Source of the DNA: Selaginella moellendorffii
Lineage: Eukaryota > Streptophyta > Lycopodiopsida > Selaginellales > Selaginellaceae
DNA: 64,000 nucleotides
Reading direction: 5' to 3'
Assembly (NCBI RefSeq): GCF_000143415.4
Contig: NW_003314407.1
Span: 239,748 to 303,747, forward strand
A model generated the notes under the pieces. It was not told the DNA's origin and made no database searches. It worked only from the letters and a program-made list of their open reading frames with translations. The position numbers and the translations under genes are program-made. Of this stretch, positions 22,249-34,277 are shown in pieces; positions within the stretch are counted from its first letter, which is position 1; each line of letters starts with the position of its first letter.

Positions 22249-23400
22249 CTGTATAAACCTTGTTTACTTGTTGACATACTTTCGAGAAGCGTCCAATTCC
22301 ACCGAGTAGAACCTCTCGACTCGCAGTTACTCCCAAAGTTGATGCGCCGGGCAGACACTTCAATGCTGCTCCTCCAAGAGAAAATTGTCACGGCCACCTC
22401 GGGGTCAGTGTCGAGGTGTAGATCCTCGTCAATGTCGAAGCTATAGTGATCGAGCTTCTCACAACCTGTTTAGGTGGTGTAGCTGAACAAGTAATCTCTA
22501 TCGCCTATATACCGGGAAGAACGAGTGCGTTACCAACTGATCCTCCGTCACTGGCTCGTCCTTCTTGACAAACACCTTGAAGAAAACATTTTGATACCTC
22601 TCGATCTCAAAGAAGTCCAAGAACTTGTACTCTGGTGGATCGACACCAGCGAAAGATATGGCTTGTGGAGATACCGTAAGACTTTCTGGAGATTCTCGAG
22701 AGCACAACGCCTGTTCCAGTGCCGAGAGCCACGGCACCTCGGCAGATCGCAGCGGTGGGATTAAAAGGACAATGCACAGCTTCCACTGCTTCTTTGAATC
22801 GCACCTTGATCCTTTTCACCACGTACGGACTCTCGGAGAAGCCTCCAACCAGATATATGTACTTGATACCGTCAACTTTGTCAAAATTCTCCTCGATTAG
22901 CTGGATGGTTTTGTTGATTTCTGTATCAAAGATTGCGCACATCTCCTCGCAGTCGATCTCAATCTCATGGTAGCACTCATCATCTCTCTGGAGCAAATCC
23001 CAGTTTCCTGTATCAAACTCCCTGTCATGCTCTTTCCATGCCTTCGGCAGCTTTGGTGGAACTTTCATGAATTTGGACAAACGTGCACTTGCCCTTGGGT
23101 CCGAGCCACCAGCTCAGGATCCTGTGGACCACATCCGGTTCCTGCTGCTTGAAAGTGTTGAAGCATCCAATCTTCTTGGTGAGAAACTCCAGAAAGTTAG
23201 AGTCGACGTAAGTACCACCTCCAGGTGCTCCGGAGCTAGCACGAGCTTCATGGACCCTGTGGGTGACGCAATTCTCCTTCTTGTGCACAACAATATCAAT
23301 AGTTCCACCACCAATGTCCGCCACCAAGAACTTGTCCCCTCAAGAAAGGGAGACACTACCACAGTAGAATGACGTCACCTCCGTCTCCAAGATGATCCTC
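22249..23400 (-). pseudogene. HSPA12-type Hsp70 pseudogene, unit 2, proximal
   Basis: The minus strand carries FLVADIGGGTIDIVVH (phosphate 2 loop) and GGGTYVDSNFLEFL. A frameshift near 23075 follows, at the same place as in unit 1, then IYLVGGFSESPYV, GAVALGTGTGVV and the C-terminal SARRINFGSN region. A further shift lies near 22640. An N-terminal scrap with HSSDPQDVHLF and an in-frame TAG lies at about 23925-23985. The gene is not functional. Confidence 0.83.
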
Positions 23401-24172
23401 GGAGGGTAAACAGTTCACAAAAGTTACCTCTCACAAGCTCAGCCTTCTTGGAGTTCTTGTTGTCGGTGATAAAACTTTGCATTTTTTTGTTGTTCTAATG
23501 AAGTGTTGAGATTCCAGAGAATATTCGAAAGAAGGGGAAGCGAGAGGAAAATAGTGGAGCTTAGTGTGAGCCAGAGATGGAACACAGTATAGAGTTGATG
23601 TGGTGATGTGGTGTATTCAAGTGTGGTGATGTGCAGAGCAAATGAGGCTATTTGAAGTGTGACTACATTGTGGGCAAGGGGTTTTGCTATTAGTTGAAGT
23701 CTTGGCTGAATTGTTGAAGGAATAGAAACTTTTGTTCCTAGTATTTCCTACACAGCTCTTGGAGTATGAGTTCAGGTTCTAGTTGGACTTGTAACTGTCT
23801 TACGTTGCAAATCCACTCTTGCCCACAATGTGGGGCACACTGTACTCACTCGCTACTGACCAGATAGCTCGCTTGCTCCCCACGTCGCCACACTCGAGTA
23901 TGCCACATCACCGTAGTATGAGCTCCAGGCTAGTCGGTGAAAAGATGGACGTCCTGTGGATCGGAGCTATGCACGGTAAAGGAGATTGCAGAAGCCATAA
24001 CTAGCTAGCCTAAACAAAACCCTATGCTCGAGGCACGCTCACGATATTCTCGGGATATGGCCTTAAGTTTAGTCAGATCTTTTAAATGAGACTTTTACTA
24101 GCACACAGATAGAAAAGCATGAAGAACTACTAAGACAAAAAACACGGAGAAGAACTTGTCACTCGCTAGACT
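23401..24172. other. Unit-2-specific block with Hsp70 N-terminal scrap
   Basis: This block has no clear counterpart in unit 1. It holds a decayed HSPA12 N-terminal fragment on the minus strand (about 23925-23985) and otherwise nothing recognisable. A short minus-strand frame starting MQSFITDNKNSKK near 23480 ends at a donor-like site and is not assigned. Confidence 0.45.
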
Positions 24173-25885
24173 CTACTTGTTGACATAAGTTTGAGCCGCA
24201 TCAAATTCCACCGAGTAGAGCCTCTCAAGCCCACGGTTCCTCCCAAAGTTGACGCGCTGTGCAGACACCTCGATGTTGCTCCGTCCAAAGTACATTGTCA
24301 CGGCCACCTGGCGACTCGTCCCCAGCTCTAGATCCTCATTTATGTCCATGCTGTAGCTGTCGAGCATGGCACAGCCTTTGTCGATCGTGCTGCTGCTCGA
24401 GATGAGTAAGTCGATCCTCAAGGCTTTCTGGTCAGTGTATATGGGAAAGAACGAGTGCGTGATCTCCTGGTTCTCCGAGACTGACTCGTCCTTCTTGACG
24501 TAGAGGCTAAAGACGCTGCATCTCTCGATTCCATAGTTGTCGATAAACTTGGATGCTGGTGGATCGTCCCACCGTGCATAGCGACTCGTCGCAATGCCAT
24601 AAAGAGTTTTTGGAGATCCTGGAGAGAACCACGCCTGTTCCAACTCCAAGAGCCACTGCGCCCCGGCACACTGCGGAACCGGGATTCAGGGGCGAGAGCA
24701 CGTCCTCGACCGAGTCTTCGAACCGCTTCTTGATCCTGTTGAACAGGTAGCGACTCTCGGAGAAGCCTCCCACCAGAAGGATGTACTTGACGTTGTCAAC
24801 TTTGCGAAGTTTCTCGTCGATCAGCTTGATGGTCTTGTCGACTTCGGTGTCAAAGATCGCCTTCATCTGCTCGCAGCTGATCTCGATCTCGTCGTAGTAG
24901 TCACCGCTCTCTGGGAATCCCAGCTCCGCCTTGTCGTGCTTCTTCCATGCCTTGGACAACTTTGCAGGGATTTCCAAAAACTTGGAGCCGCTTCCGTCGA
25001 ACGTGCACTTGCCCTTGGGTCCGAGCCACCAGCTCAAGATCCTGTGCACCACATCCGGCTCCTGCTGCTTGAAAGTGTCGAAGCAGCCGATCTTCTTCCT
25101 GAGAAACTCCAGAAAGTTGGAGTCGACGTAAGTCCCACCTCCAAGTGCACCGGAGCTAGCACAAGCTTCATGGACCTTGTGAATGATCCAATCCTGCGCG
25201 CTCTCCTTCTCATGCACGATGATATCAATGATTCCACCGACATCCGCCACTAGGAACTTTAACCCTGGGCGAAGGAGAGAACACCTCGGAGCTGCCTCTG
25301 GCACGAGAAAGAAGCTGCCTCCGGCTCCAGGATGATCCTCAGGGGATAGATGCTCGCATCGGGGACGCTGCAAAACTTACCCGCGACTTGCTGGAGCCGA
25401 GCAAGCTAATGCCCATGATGGTATCGCTCTTGTTTAGAGGAACGAAGGTGCGTGTGACGGCCTCCCTCTCCGACACTGTATCGTTCTTGGCACCACGATT
25501 GGCCCTCTCGGCATAGACTTGCATGCTGTGGCTCAAAGAAGACCTCACTCCCCCTGCACAGGAGGAGATCGAGCAAAAGGTTGGTGTGTTTGAGACGGGT
25601 TCCAAGCTGCTGCGCCGAAGAAGGAAGCGAGGAGGAGGAGAGGCTGGTCGTGGATTACCTGAGATCTATTTCCCAATTTATCATCCACCATCTGCAGGAG
25701 AAGTACGGGGACGTGCAGTGGTGTCTTACAGTCCCGGCGATTTGGGGCGACCAGGCCAAGCCACCCTTCGAAGCCGCTACAAAGCACAATCCACAAGCTT
25801 GAAAGATCCTTGCTTCCCTGGAACATAGAAGAGGCTCGATGAAGAGAACCAAAACCAGCGTAAGTTGTTCCAAAATCTAGACTAA
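24173..25885 (-). pseudogene. HSPA12-type Hsp70 pseudogene, unit 2, distal (best preserved)
   Basis: The longest Hsp70-like frame spans 25373-24507 and continues in another frame to 24173. It includes GGIIDIIVHEKE, GGGTYVDSNFLEFLRKK, ILLVGGFSESRYLF and AVCRGAVALGVGTGVV, then after a shift near 24613 the substrate-binding part to FDAAQTYVNK. Its N-terminus (SLDFGTTYAGFGSL near 25870) is cut off by an inverted 232-bp block at about 25529-25760. A junction of MQVYAERA to ISLLGSS shows an internal deletion. The phosphate-2 loop reads GGI where Hsp70s have GGG. It is a pseudogene as it stands. Confidence 0.8.
25529..25760. other. Local inversion inside the unit 2 Hsp70 remnant
   Basis: In unit 1 the peptides KEDLTPPAQ and LVVDYLRSIS and the segment GDMQWCLTVPA read on the minus strand. 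Here the equivalent stretch reads on the plus strand, while the flanks GCATAGACTTGCATGCTG and CCACCCTTCGAAGCC keep the original orientation. No obvious long inverted repeats bound it. Confidence 0.75.
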
Positions 25886-25927
25886 ACTCGATCCTTTGGA
25901 AGATTTATATAAGCGCTATACAAAATC

Positions 25928-28900
25928 CTACCAGTTGTGACGCTGCGCGAGCTTCGCCTGTAGCTCGGCCTCGGGGATGAGTCGCTTGCCAGCCTTCCAT
26001 CGTCCCCTCCACCATTCCACAAGCTCCGCCTAGAGACCAAGCTTATCGATGGATCCATCCATGGAACTTTCTCTTACCTCTGTGAAGGAGTGATTCGAGA
26101 CGTACTGACTGTCCACTGTGCACTCCATGTCTCCAAGATCCACGGAGACGGACATGTTCTTGTCGTCACCACCTAGCTTCCGGATGGCTCCTGTTTATTT
26201 GGGGAGACCTTTACAAACTTCGGTGAAACGTTGCGAGAGCTTTAGTACCTCGTATTCGTGCCATCCTGTAGCCGGTTCCACCAAGATCTTTCTCCCATCT
26301 TCCAAACCTTAGCCGCAAGAAGAAGCCTCGCACATTTGTGTTGAAGTCTGGAGAATCCATCCATCTACACCCGAGAGATCTATGTTAGAAAGCAAGACAA
26401 AGACGTGTTTGAGAGACACCACTACCTCCATAGCTCGGACCTTGACAGCCTCACGGACTCGATAGCAGCAAGCATGTCTTTGGGAACGCTGGGAAGTGTT
26501 TCACTGGTTTGCGGAGCTGCCGCTTTCTTAGCCGGAGTTCCAGTCCTTTGGAGGCCAACTTTCTTGTGAGTGTTGTCCTTGGGACTCTCCTCGTTCTTTC
26601 TTTGATCTTTGGCTCTCGCAACCTTGTGATCGGGCTCGTGAAGCGGAGCTATAGACAAGTTACCCGATTGTGGAACGAGGTTGGTGCTTTGAGTCCATAC
26701 AACCGGAGGAATGCTGGCAGCGGGACTAGCTTTTGCGTGATCCACGAGCACAAGACTTGGATTCGCAGGTACTGTTACGCTGGTCACGGACGGCTTGACG
26801 ACGATGGTGGTGTTGACGACGTTGCTAGAGTTCCTCCTCATGAATCTCCAGTTCCTCATCTCACTGTTCTCTCGAGCTCGAGACGCCGCCTCGGTGACCG
26901 AGAATCGACACTGAGCTCCCAAGTGTCCCATCCCCAAGCACCTCAAGCAAGGGAAGTCGAGGACCTCGCTACTCATGTCCTCGAGAACGAGCGCTCGCCT
27001 CTCCAGCTCTTTAAGTTCGCACTCGAGCGTCTCGGAGCAATCCATGACCGAATGGCCCTTGAGTCCGCAAAAGCTGCATGACCTCGACGCGCTCGAGATG
27101 GCCGCCTTGTCCTTGGGCTTGAAGCTCGCGTTCACCCAGTTCTTGACCGTCGCCATGCTCGCTACGAACTCGGCCATGCCTTGCGAGCACTCGGGATCAC
27201 CCGATCCATCCAAAGCTGCTGCTAAGTTGCGAGCCTTGCTACGGTTACCTGTGGATGATCTTTGGAGCTTGGAACTCTTCTCTTGCTGCCCCTGAGATGG
27301 TATGAGACACGAAGCGGCTTGCCACATACCAAAGGATGCCTCCTCGCCACCACCAGACTTGGACTTGGAAGCGTCTTGCTGCTCTTGCTTGAGATGCTGC
27401 TCCTCCTGGGAAGCATGAGCGCGATCTTCCAGGAGATCTTGAGCTTGAGCTTGAGCTGGAGCTTGAGCTTGGTCTTGATCTTGATCTTGTTTGAGAAGTT
27501 GATGCTGTTGCTGTGCCAGAGATTTGGACGCATGCTCTTTGGTTCTTTTGCCGTCTTTTAGCTGCTCGGGAGGGCCACTAGAGCGCGTGGTGCCTTCCGT
27601 CGCATTGGTACTGTTACCACCGCCTTCGTTACCATCACCCGATGCTTGAGGCTCCTCCCGCGAGGAGAAATCTCGTCGCCTCTCGCTCTTTTCGTGCTCT
27701 CCTCCATCTTGCTGCTCCTGCCGCTGCCGCTGCTGCACTCGCTGCTGCTGCTCGTCACCAGAAGTTTGCATCTCCGATGCTTCCTTGTGATGCGCACCAT
27801 CGTCTGTGCAATCCATGCTCTGGGGAGACACCGCATGCTCGTCGGGGAAACGCTTCATCAAAGGTGGCGAGAGCACGAGATCGTGGTCCTTGGCCTTGGA
27901 GGACGATTCCAGCCGCAAGTCTACACTGGAGCAAAGTCCTCCCACTGGAGATCCGAGCTCGGTGGATGGAGCGGCTGTTGCCTCGGAGCCAAAGCATCTC
28001 TTCTTCGCCAGGCCTTTGCCGACGTCGATCATCCACTTCATGAAGGAGCCGACGACTGGTTTTTGTGCACTAGCAGCAGCGGCAAACTGGTCCGAGCATC
28101 TCTCCTTGGAGTTCGAAAGATTCCTGGTCACCTCGTTTGCCACTTGCTTTGGCTTATCAGCGAGATGGACGAGAAGACTCTTCCGGATCGGCGGGATGCC
28201 AGAGCTGCTGTTGGAACTCAACCTCAATCCGGCGTTCTCGCTATCGGCCAGCACATAGCTCGCTGTTTTCTGGAGTGGAGATGCCTGGTCGTGCTCCACT
28301 TCGAACTTCCGCTTGGAAGGAAGAAGCTTGAGGAAGCCACAGTCGTTTTTGAAAGATGGCCGAGCCTTGGCTGCTTGAGCAGCTCCAAGCTCGCTGAGAT
28401 TTGGAGCTTCCGAGTCTGCGGCAGTGGAGAGTGGAGCTGGCTGGAGGATATCTGTGCTACACCTTGGCAAGCTACTGCTCTCCCTGCCTGGCTTAGCTCC
28501 CGAGAGGATCATCGTTTGATCGTCGACTTCGGTCTTTACGTGCGCCAAGTTCAAGCTCGTCTGCGAGTGTCGTCCGCTCAATGCAGCTCCTGAGCCACTG
28601 GCCATCAGCATCATCTCCTTACGAGCCTCTTCCAGCTCTAGCTCGGAGGACGATCTTACAGCTTGGGGCTTGTTCTTTTCCTCGTCGCAAAATTCCAGCT
28701 TTGGTGGAACCAGCTGCAAACCCGCGTCTTTGTTCACCACCTTTGTCTCCTTTTCATTTTCCTGCTCCTGCACTGGAGGCTGCACTGGAGGCGCTGGACT
28801 AGTCGATGCTGTTCGTCCCAGAGGAGAACCATCTAAGCGAGAAGAACAATACGAAGCTTAGCAAAGATCGCTGCTACAAGACGTTTGAACTCACCTCTCT

Positions 28901-29783
28901 TGGAAGAGCGATCACGTACACCACCACCGAAGCTGAAAGTATCAGTGCTAACCCTCGACGAAGTAGCGAGCTGTCCAACCATGGCTATGGCTCGCTGCTT
29001 TGGAATCGCACCACCCCATAACTTCAGCGCTTGTTGTTGTTGTTGTGAGTTTGATCCGGGACGAAACGCTGGAACCTCGGGAGTAGCAGTTGCAACCAGA
29101 GCCATGCCTCTGACGTCCGCTTCCGAGAGCCCCGAGCTCCCGCGACCGCTGGCACTGTGACTGTTTCCAGTTGATCGCAACTTGGTCCTATCTCCTCCTG
29201 TTCCTAGCGATGATCCTTCCACTAAAGGTTGGCCCCCATGATCGTTGTGATTCCTGGTCGTACTAGCCAGTGGAGCTTGATGGGAATCTATGGAACAAAA
29301 AAGAGAATGGTTATCGTTTGATCGTATCAAAGAAAGAAAGAGCTCAACGAAGGGAAAGTTTCTCTCTTACAACTTGTAGTATCGAAGAAAACTGAGCCGC
29401 ATTGAGCACTTAGCCTCTGGCCGAAGCTGGTCTTGAGAAATGGGCGAGGTGGTCGCTCCGGAGAGATGCGGGGCTGCTGCTCCGGAGCCTTTTGTTCCTC
29501 GCTACCCGAGTTTTTGATCTGGAAAAGAGGAGCAGCGAGCATCAATCTCCAGAGACTAGCCACCGGACGCTTTGTTTGCAAAAACGTACCTTTCTCGCTC
29601 CAACAGCGCCTTTGATAGAACCTATCCAACGAAAGAGCGCTCGGTTTAAGACCTTCGAGCTACCACGAGGAAAAAAAAAGTGTTTTTCCTCTTACCTCGA
29701 GAGGACGAAGAATGCGAGCGATGGCTATAAGACTTGGCACCGCCGTTTGGAGGTGACACCTCTGGAACCTCGCGGATCTCCAT
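25928..29783 (-). CDS. TZP: TZP-like tandem zinc knuckle / PLUS3 protein
   Basis: Eight exons fit in phase: 29783-29696, 29621-29590, 29518-29371, 29287-28895, 28832-26426, 26364-26249, 26190-26078 and 26029-25928, giving 1132 residues. Two CX2CX4HX4C knuckles (CSFCGLKGHSVMDC at about 806-819, CLRCLGMGHLGAQC at about 849-862) precede a C-terminal PLUS3 domain of about 1000-1132 (VRLSRSEL, GFFLRLRFGRWEK-like, GGTGYRMARI). Long Gln/Glu-rich, probably disordered stretches fill the middle. In Arabidopsis TZP is a nuclear factor in light and photoperiod signalling that binds nucleic acid; transfer of that role is inference. Exon 6 has two in-frame acceptors 15 bases apart. The last three exons were duplicated to 16226-16662. 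Confidence 0.88.
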
Positions 29784-31172
29784 TCACCAGTAGCGCTCCT
29801 CATCTCTTGGCGAGCGACAAGATCAAGAGCTCCTCAGATCCAATTCCAACCATCTATCTGGATTGGAATTATCCAGCGCTAGCTAGAGGAGCTAAGCCAC
29901 TACCACACAAAGGGGAAAGAAAGATGGAGAAAGGTCTCTCTTTTCTCCTCTCGGCTCTTCTCTCATCCTGGCCAGTCGCTGTCCACTTATCCTTGACTTT
30001 GGTTGATCAGATATGATCATCTCCCCCTAGGCATGAGAAACCAATCCTTTTTACTCTCTGGCTCGCAAATCCCACCCAGTAGAGCAGCACGACAAATCCA
30101 GTGACCCAATTGCTTGCTCGATCGGCCCAGCCCGGCAAGAATGTGTCCTGCGCGCTCCAGCGAATGCCCACGAAACAAAAAGCTGCAAGAGAGAAAAGAG
30201 GGAAGAAAAGAGAGAGAGAGAGAGGGGTCTCGGCGCTCAGAAGAAAGAAAGCAATCCAATTTCTGGACGCGCGCTTTCCAGCCTGACCGGACAGAGGAGT
30301 TGCTACTCTCTTGCTGCCTGGGGGGATTTGGACACTCCCCACACGCAAAGATCACAAATGCCCCCACGAAGAAAATGATCGTCGTTTGCTCGTTAAGAGA
30401 GATTTGGAGAGTGTGATAGTGACCAACTTTGGTCGTGAAAGAGAGCAAAGTAAAAGAGCGACCTTTGCTTTGCTTTGCTGCTTTGGATGGTGATGTGATC
30501 AATGACAGAATAAGAGAAATTGTTGCCTTTATGCCTGTGATCTTTTTCTTTTCTCCTTTAAAGGCTTTAACGCTTGAGAGATCTTAACGAAGAACATGAT
30601 CCTAGATCTAGCTGGTTATTAAAATTCCGAAATTTTTTTCCCTCTCCCCTCCAGAAAAAGAGAAAGAAATTTGCTTTGCTTTCATGTCTGCTGGCGAGCA
30701 GGCGCCATAAGCTGCGGCATTAATGAAGAGCTTCTTTTGTGATAACCAAGAACAGCTAGCTAGCACAGGGACACACTCTACTGTGCTTTGATTGTGGTGG
30801 TGGTAACCTCCTAATCGATGAATGCGCGATTCACTTCACGATGTAAGAGACGAGCACGAACGAAGGAACACGAGAAAGAAGCTGGACGATGATGCTTGCC
30901 TGCGTTGGTTCTTAAAAATCTGGAAAAGCGTTGGGCTTGTCTTCATCTCATTGGATTTTCCACTGTCGATGTCTCAAACAAATGCTTTGCTTACGCCTTG
31001 CCTGAAAGTGACACAGGCCACCTATGAGCAGACTTCCCAAGAGCAGGAAACCAACAAACCTTCGCTGTGGATCCATTTCCATTTTATTCGAACACCTGCC
31101 GAAACACCACCCGGGATTCAGAAAAGAAAGGAAAACAATAGACTATCACCACCTTTTGGCATTCCTGCCAAG
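29784..31172. other. TZP upstream region and lipase downstream flank
   Basis: GA-rich and CT-rich sequence (for example 30205-30230) fits a long TZP promoter and leader. The open frames here overlap in several directions and have no domain. No gene is recognised. Confidence 0.5.
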
Positions 31173-32974
31173 CTATTTCGTGTCGAGCATTGCTGGTCCG
31201 AGCCTCACGGAATTGACGTAGTTCACTGGACTGTGAGCAGAAACGCCGGGGAAGAACAGACCAACGAGCCGCAGCACCGTCGACGAGCTGGACTCCCGAT
31301 AGTTGTCACCATACCGGAAGTGGAGAACAAAGCTCTGGAGAAGCTCCCACACTGCCACGGCATGGTTGAAGATGTAGTAGAATGGATTGAAGTAGTTTTT
31401 GTTGGGCTCCTCCTTCACAATCTACAGTATCACCAAAGTTCGTCTCAAGAGAAAAGGAAGAACAGAAGATATGTAGACGTACCATTTTGGTGTAGAAGCT
31501 GGTGTAGAAGAAGCACGGCTCGATGTGCTTGAACTGGAAGAGAAAGTCGTCGAAAGGAACGCGTGGGATAAGATCAGCGCTGTAGACAACGCGGAAGAAG
31601 CGATTGTCTGCTCCGTTGAGCTTGCTTGTCATGGTAGCTGCGAATTCCTTGTCCCCTACTCGAGGCTGTCCAAACGTGTAGAGAGCACCCAGCTTGCCTG
31701 TGATGGTGTTTTCCTTGTTGTGGAAGAGTATGGTGGTAAAGACGGTCGCCAGAGCACCTCCCAAGCTATGTCCAGTTACGTAGACTTTGGCATTCCTGTG
31801 AGCTCTGAGGAGGACCTTGAGCTCGTCGCAGGCGGTGTCGTAGGCGAAGAGAGGCTTCCCCTTGTCTTGACCGTGATCCTGATCCTGATCCCCCAGTGTA
31901 ACAGCTTCGATGAGCCCCGAAGCTGGAGTGTGCTTGCTGCTGCTGGTGGCGTTGCCGGAGGCTCTGGTTTTGGCGACGTTGTCCTTCATGCGAGTGAATG
32001 AATCCATGTCGTGGCGATCCACCAGGCTGAGAGCTTCCAGAAAGCCGACGTGAACACGGCCAATGCCGGGGAGAAGGTACCACGAGAAATCAAAGTCTGT
32101 GCTCCAGTCGGAGGCGTTGAACGGCATTGTTCCGCGGAAGACAACGAAGACAGCTTGTGCATCGACTGCTCGGTCCATGAAAATGAGAACTTGAGTTGGA
32201 TTCGTAGGTTCGTTCTCTGTGACAAAAAAAAAACATAGAACTATAACTCAGCATCAGGAAGAAGAGAAGTTCTTGCGATACTTACTGTTGATGCACTCGT
32301 ATATATCCACGACATGCATCTACATTCACAGCACAAAAGTCAAGCAACAAAACGTCGATGCTGATACTTACTTTCCACTCGTTCGTGATGATCTTCCGGA
32401 TGATTTTGGAGTTTTCGTATGCAAGCTTGGACGCCATCATGCAAACATCTGCCATGAGTTTCGACCCCGGAGGATCTGACACAAAGTGGCTGGCTACTTG
32501 ATCTTCAAGTTGATGGACCAGCAAGTCCGTGCGTGGATCTAAAAACCCAATCACACTCCAGTAGGAGTCGGAATCCTCGTCGGGGATGATGATTCCTACA
32601 AAGAAAAAAAAAGAAAAATGAGACAAAGAAGAAGAAAGAAAGAACAAGTTCTTCTACGTACCTCTTCCAGTGAGAAGCTTTTGGACGAGGTTGGAAAGTC
32701 CGCCATTGGCATAGACAGTGTTGAGGAAGATCTCGAGGAATTCGCCAATGGCCGCGAGCACTTTGGAGACGAGATGGAGGAGCTTGAGGATGAGCATGGC
32801 GAACCTCGCTTGCCAGCTCTGGTCCACCATCCCCTGGAGCGATGGCGAGCACTCCATCCCTGGTGCATGCCCACTCCACGTCACAAAAGACGCCACGAGC
32901 TCACCCAGGCCACACTCCCTGGATCGAAATATCACATACTCGCTACTTTCATCCGGCTGCGTTCTTTGATCCAT
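31173..32974 (-). CDS. Class 3 triacylglycerol lipase, OBL1-like
   Basis: Exons 32974-32662, 32595-32372, 32319-32286, 32216-31483 and 31421-31173 join in phase for 517 residues, close to oil-body lipase OBL1. The N-terminus (YVIFRSREC, GELVASFV) and middle (CMMASKLAYEN) match that family. The alpha/beta hydrolase core has GHSLGG with Ser at about 341, ADLIPRVP with Asp at about 405 and SAHSP with His at about 498, a full catalytic triad. OBL-type lipases hydrolyse triacylglycerol at lipid droplets. A TTG-started extension upstream has no in-frame ATG, so 32974 is preferred. A 34-base exon is unusually small. Confidence 0.88.
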
Positions 32975-33437
32975 GCTGCAATCAATCGAGCTAGAAATCA
33001 AACCGCCCAAGAGCTGCAAGGAAAGAACGCGAGCTCCTTTAACGCATCTGGAAGAAAGCTTGGAAGCCAAGGCAAAGGATTTGCATACCGGACGAGGAAG
33101 ACGGAGTCCTTCGCCCGGATTCTCGTCGCATCCACTGCCACAATCGCTGGAATCCGCCCTTCATTCACATGCCGCACACCGGATCGCCCGCGCGATGGAT
33201 CGAGGCGGCGAATCGGCGCATCTCAGAGGCTTGGCGACAAGGGCGTGGGATTGGAAGATGTGGATTTCCTCTTCTTCCTCCTCCGCTCGTAACGGGTCGG
33301 TGATGCTCCACTCTCGCAAGCAAGAAAGGGCATATTCTCCGCCATGGAATCATTCTCTTAGGGTTTTAGGGCATTGTTGGGCGTTCCCTCTTCTTCTTCC
33401 CTGGGCGCCATTGCTGCGATCGCGCGCCTCGATCGCC
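32975..33437. promoter_or_regulatory. Region between divergent lipase and small gene
   Basis: Spacer between the lipase start (-) and the candidate small gene start (+). It holds two short overlapping frames with no domains. It probably contains both promoters. Confidence 0.4.
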
Positions 33438-33791
33438 ATGGCTGCTAGAAATGTAGGAATCTCAGCTCGCTCGCGGTGTGGAATGCAGGAAGAGATTGGG
33501 CGGATTTCCCAGGGTTCTTGGACAAGCTCGATCAGGTATGAGAGTGAATTTGCGATCTCTTTGCGCTGCATTCACTCATGCCTTGCTATCTATAGTCTTT
33601 CTTTTGTTTTTTACCTGTGAATCTCTGGATCGCTTGGCTCTGGATCCTTTGTTTAATTCTCTTTTGTTCCTTGCAGACTGGCAAGGCTGGTGCTAGCTCG
33701 TGACTTGGATTCTAAATTTCCACTGGTATCAGAGAGAAATTCTTTCAAAGAAGAGGAAAAACTGTTGCTTGATGCGATGATGATTGCATGA
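33438..33791 (+). CDS. Candidate small two-exon protein, unrecognised
   Basis: Exon 1 (33438-33535) and exon 2 (33677-33791) join across a good GT-AG intron to give 70 residues. The first about 15 residues are basic and Ser/Arg-rich, like an organelle presequence. The C-terminal half, around LARLVLARDLD and FKEEEKLLLDAM, could be an amphipathic helix. I do not recognise it. Further spliced frames downstream (33784-34140, starting near FMYAGRKPE) may belong to the same or another transcript, but I cannot join them with confidence. Confidence 0.4.
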
Positions 33792-34277
33792 TACTGGGAC
33801 ACCTCTCTACCTAAAGCATCAATCGCCCGTGATCATTTCTCTCAGAGCTTTCGTACGACGCTTGGGTGAGGGAATATTGTCGCGCTCGCCATCCACAGTA
33901 GCGTCCTCGTTCATGTATGCCGGACGGAAGCCGGAAAGATTGACAAGTAAGCGTCTTATTGTTTTGGTTTGCTTTGTCCTTTTAACAGCGCTGGTCCTTG
34001 GCTTTTATGCAGGTGTCGTTGCGTCGAGAGAGAACGCAGGTATTGTCTCTGTCGTACTTTTGTTGGTGTTTTTGTTGACCATTTCCTGTAATCAGAGTCC
34101 AGCTAAAAGAACACGTTGCTCCTACGGTGCTAAAAAATGAAGGAAAAAGAAAAAATGGAGGAGGAGGGGACAACGGCCTTTGTACATCTGCAAGTATTTT
34201 TCTTCGCTTTTCTACTTCTTTAAGTTTTTTTTTTTTTTTCATTTTTCTTATGCCCGACTCGTGTGTATTCTGCAATC

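Larger units (their letters stand above)
16698..26400. repeat. Segmental duplication, unit 2
   Basis: Second copy of the segment at 8003-16697. It joins the intact TZP gene on its right, so this unit's right end is the ancestral arrangement. Relative to unit 1 it lacks the 13.7-kb captured exon and the 15.3-kb insertion. It has an extra block around 23.4-25.4 kb and a 232-bp internal inversion. Confidence 0.9.

Noticed and set aside
27646-28593. 315-codon plus-strand frame opposite TZP
   Set aside because: Antisense shadow of the large TZP exon; composition follows the Gln/Glu-rich coding strand.
33784-34140. 118-codon frame with a hydrophobic stretch
   Set aside because: The hydrophobic part coincides with probable intron sequence (GTAAGC to TTATGCAG); no clear protein can be assembled.
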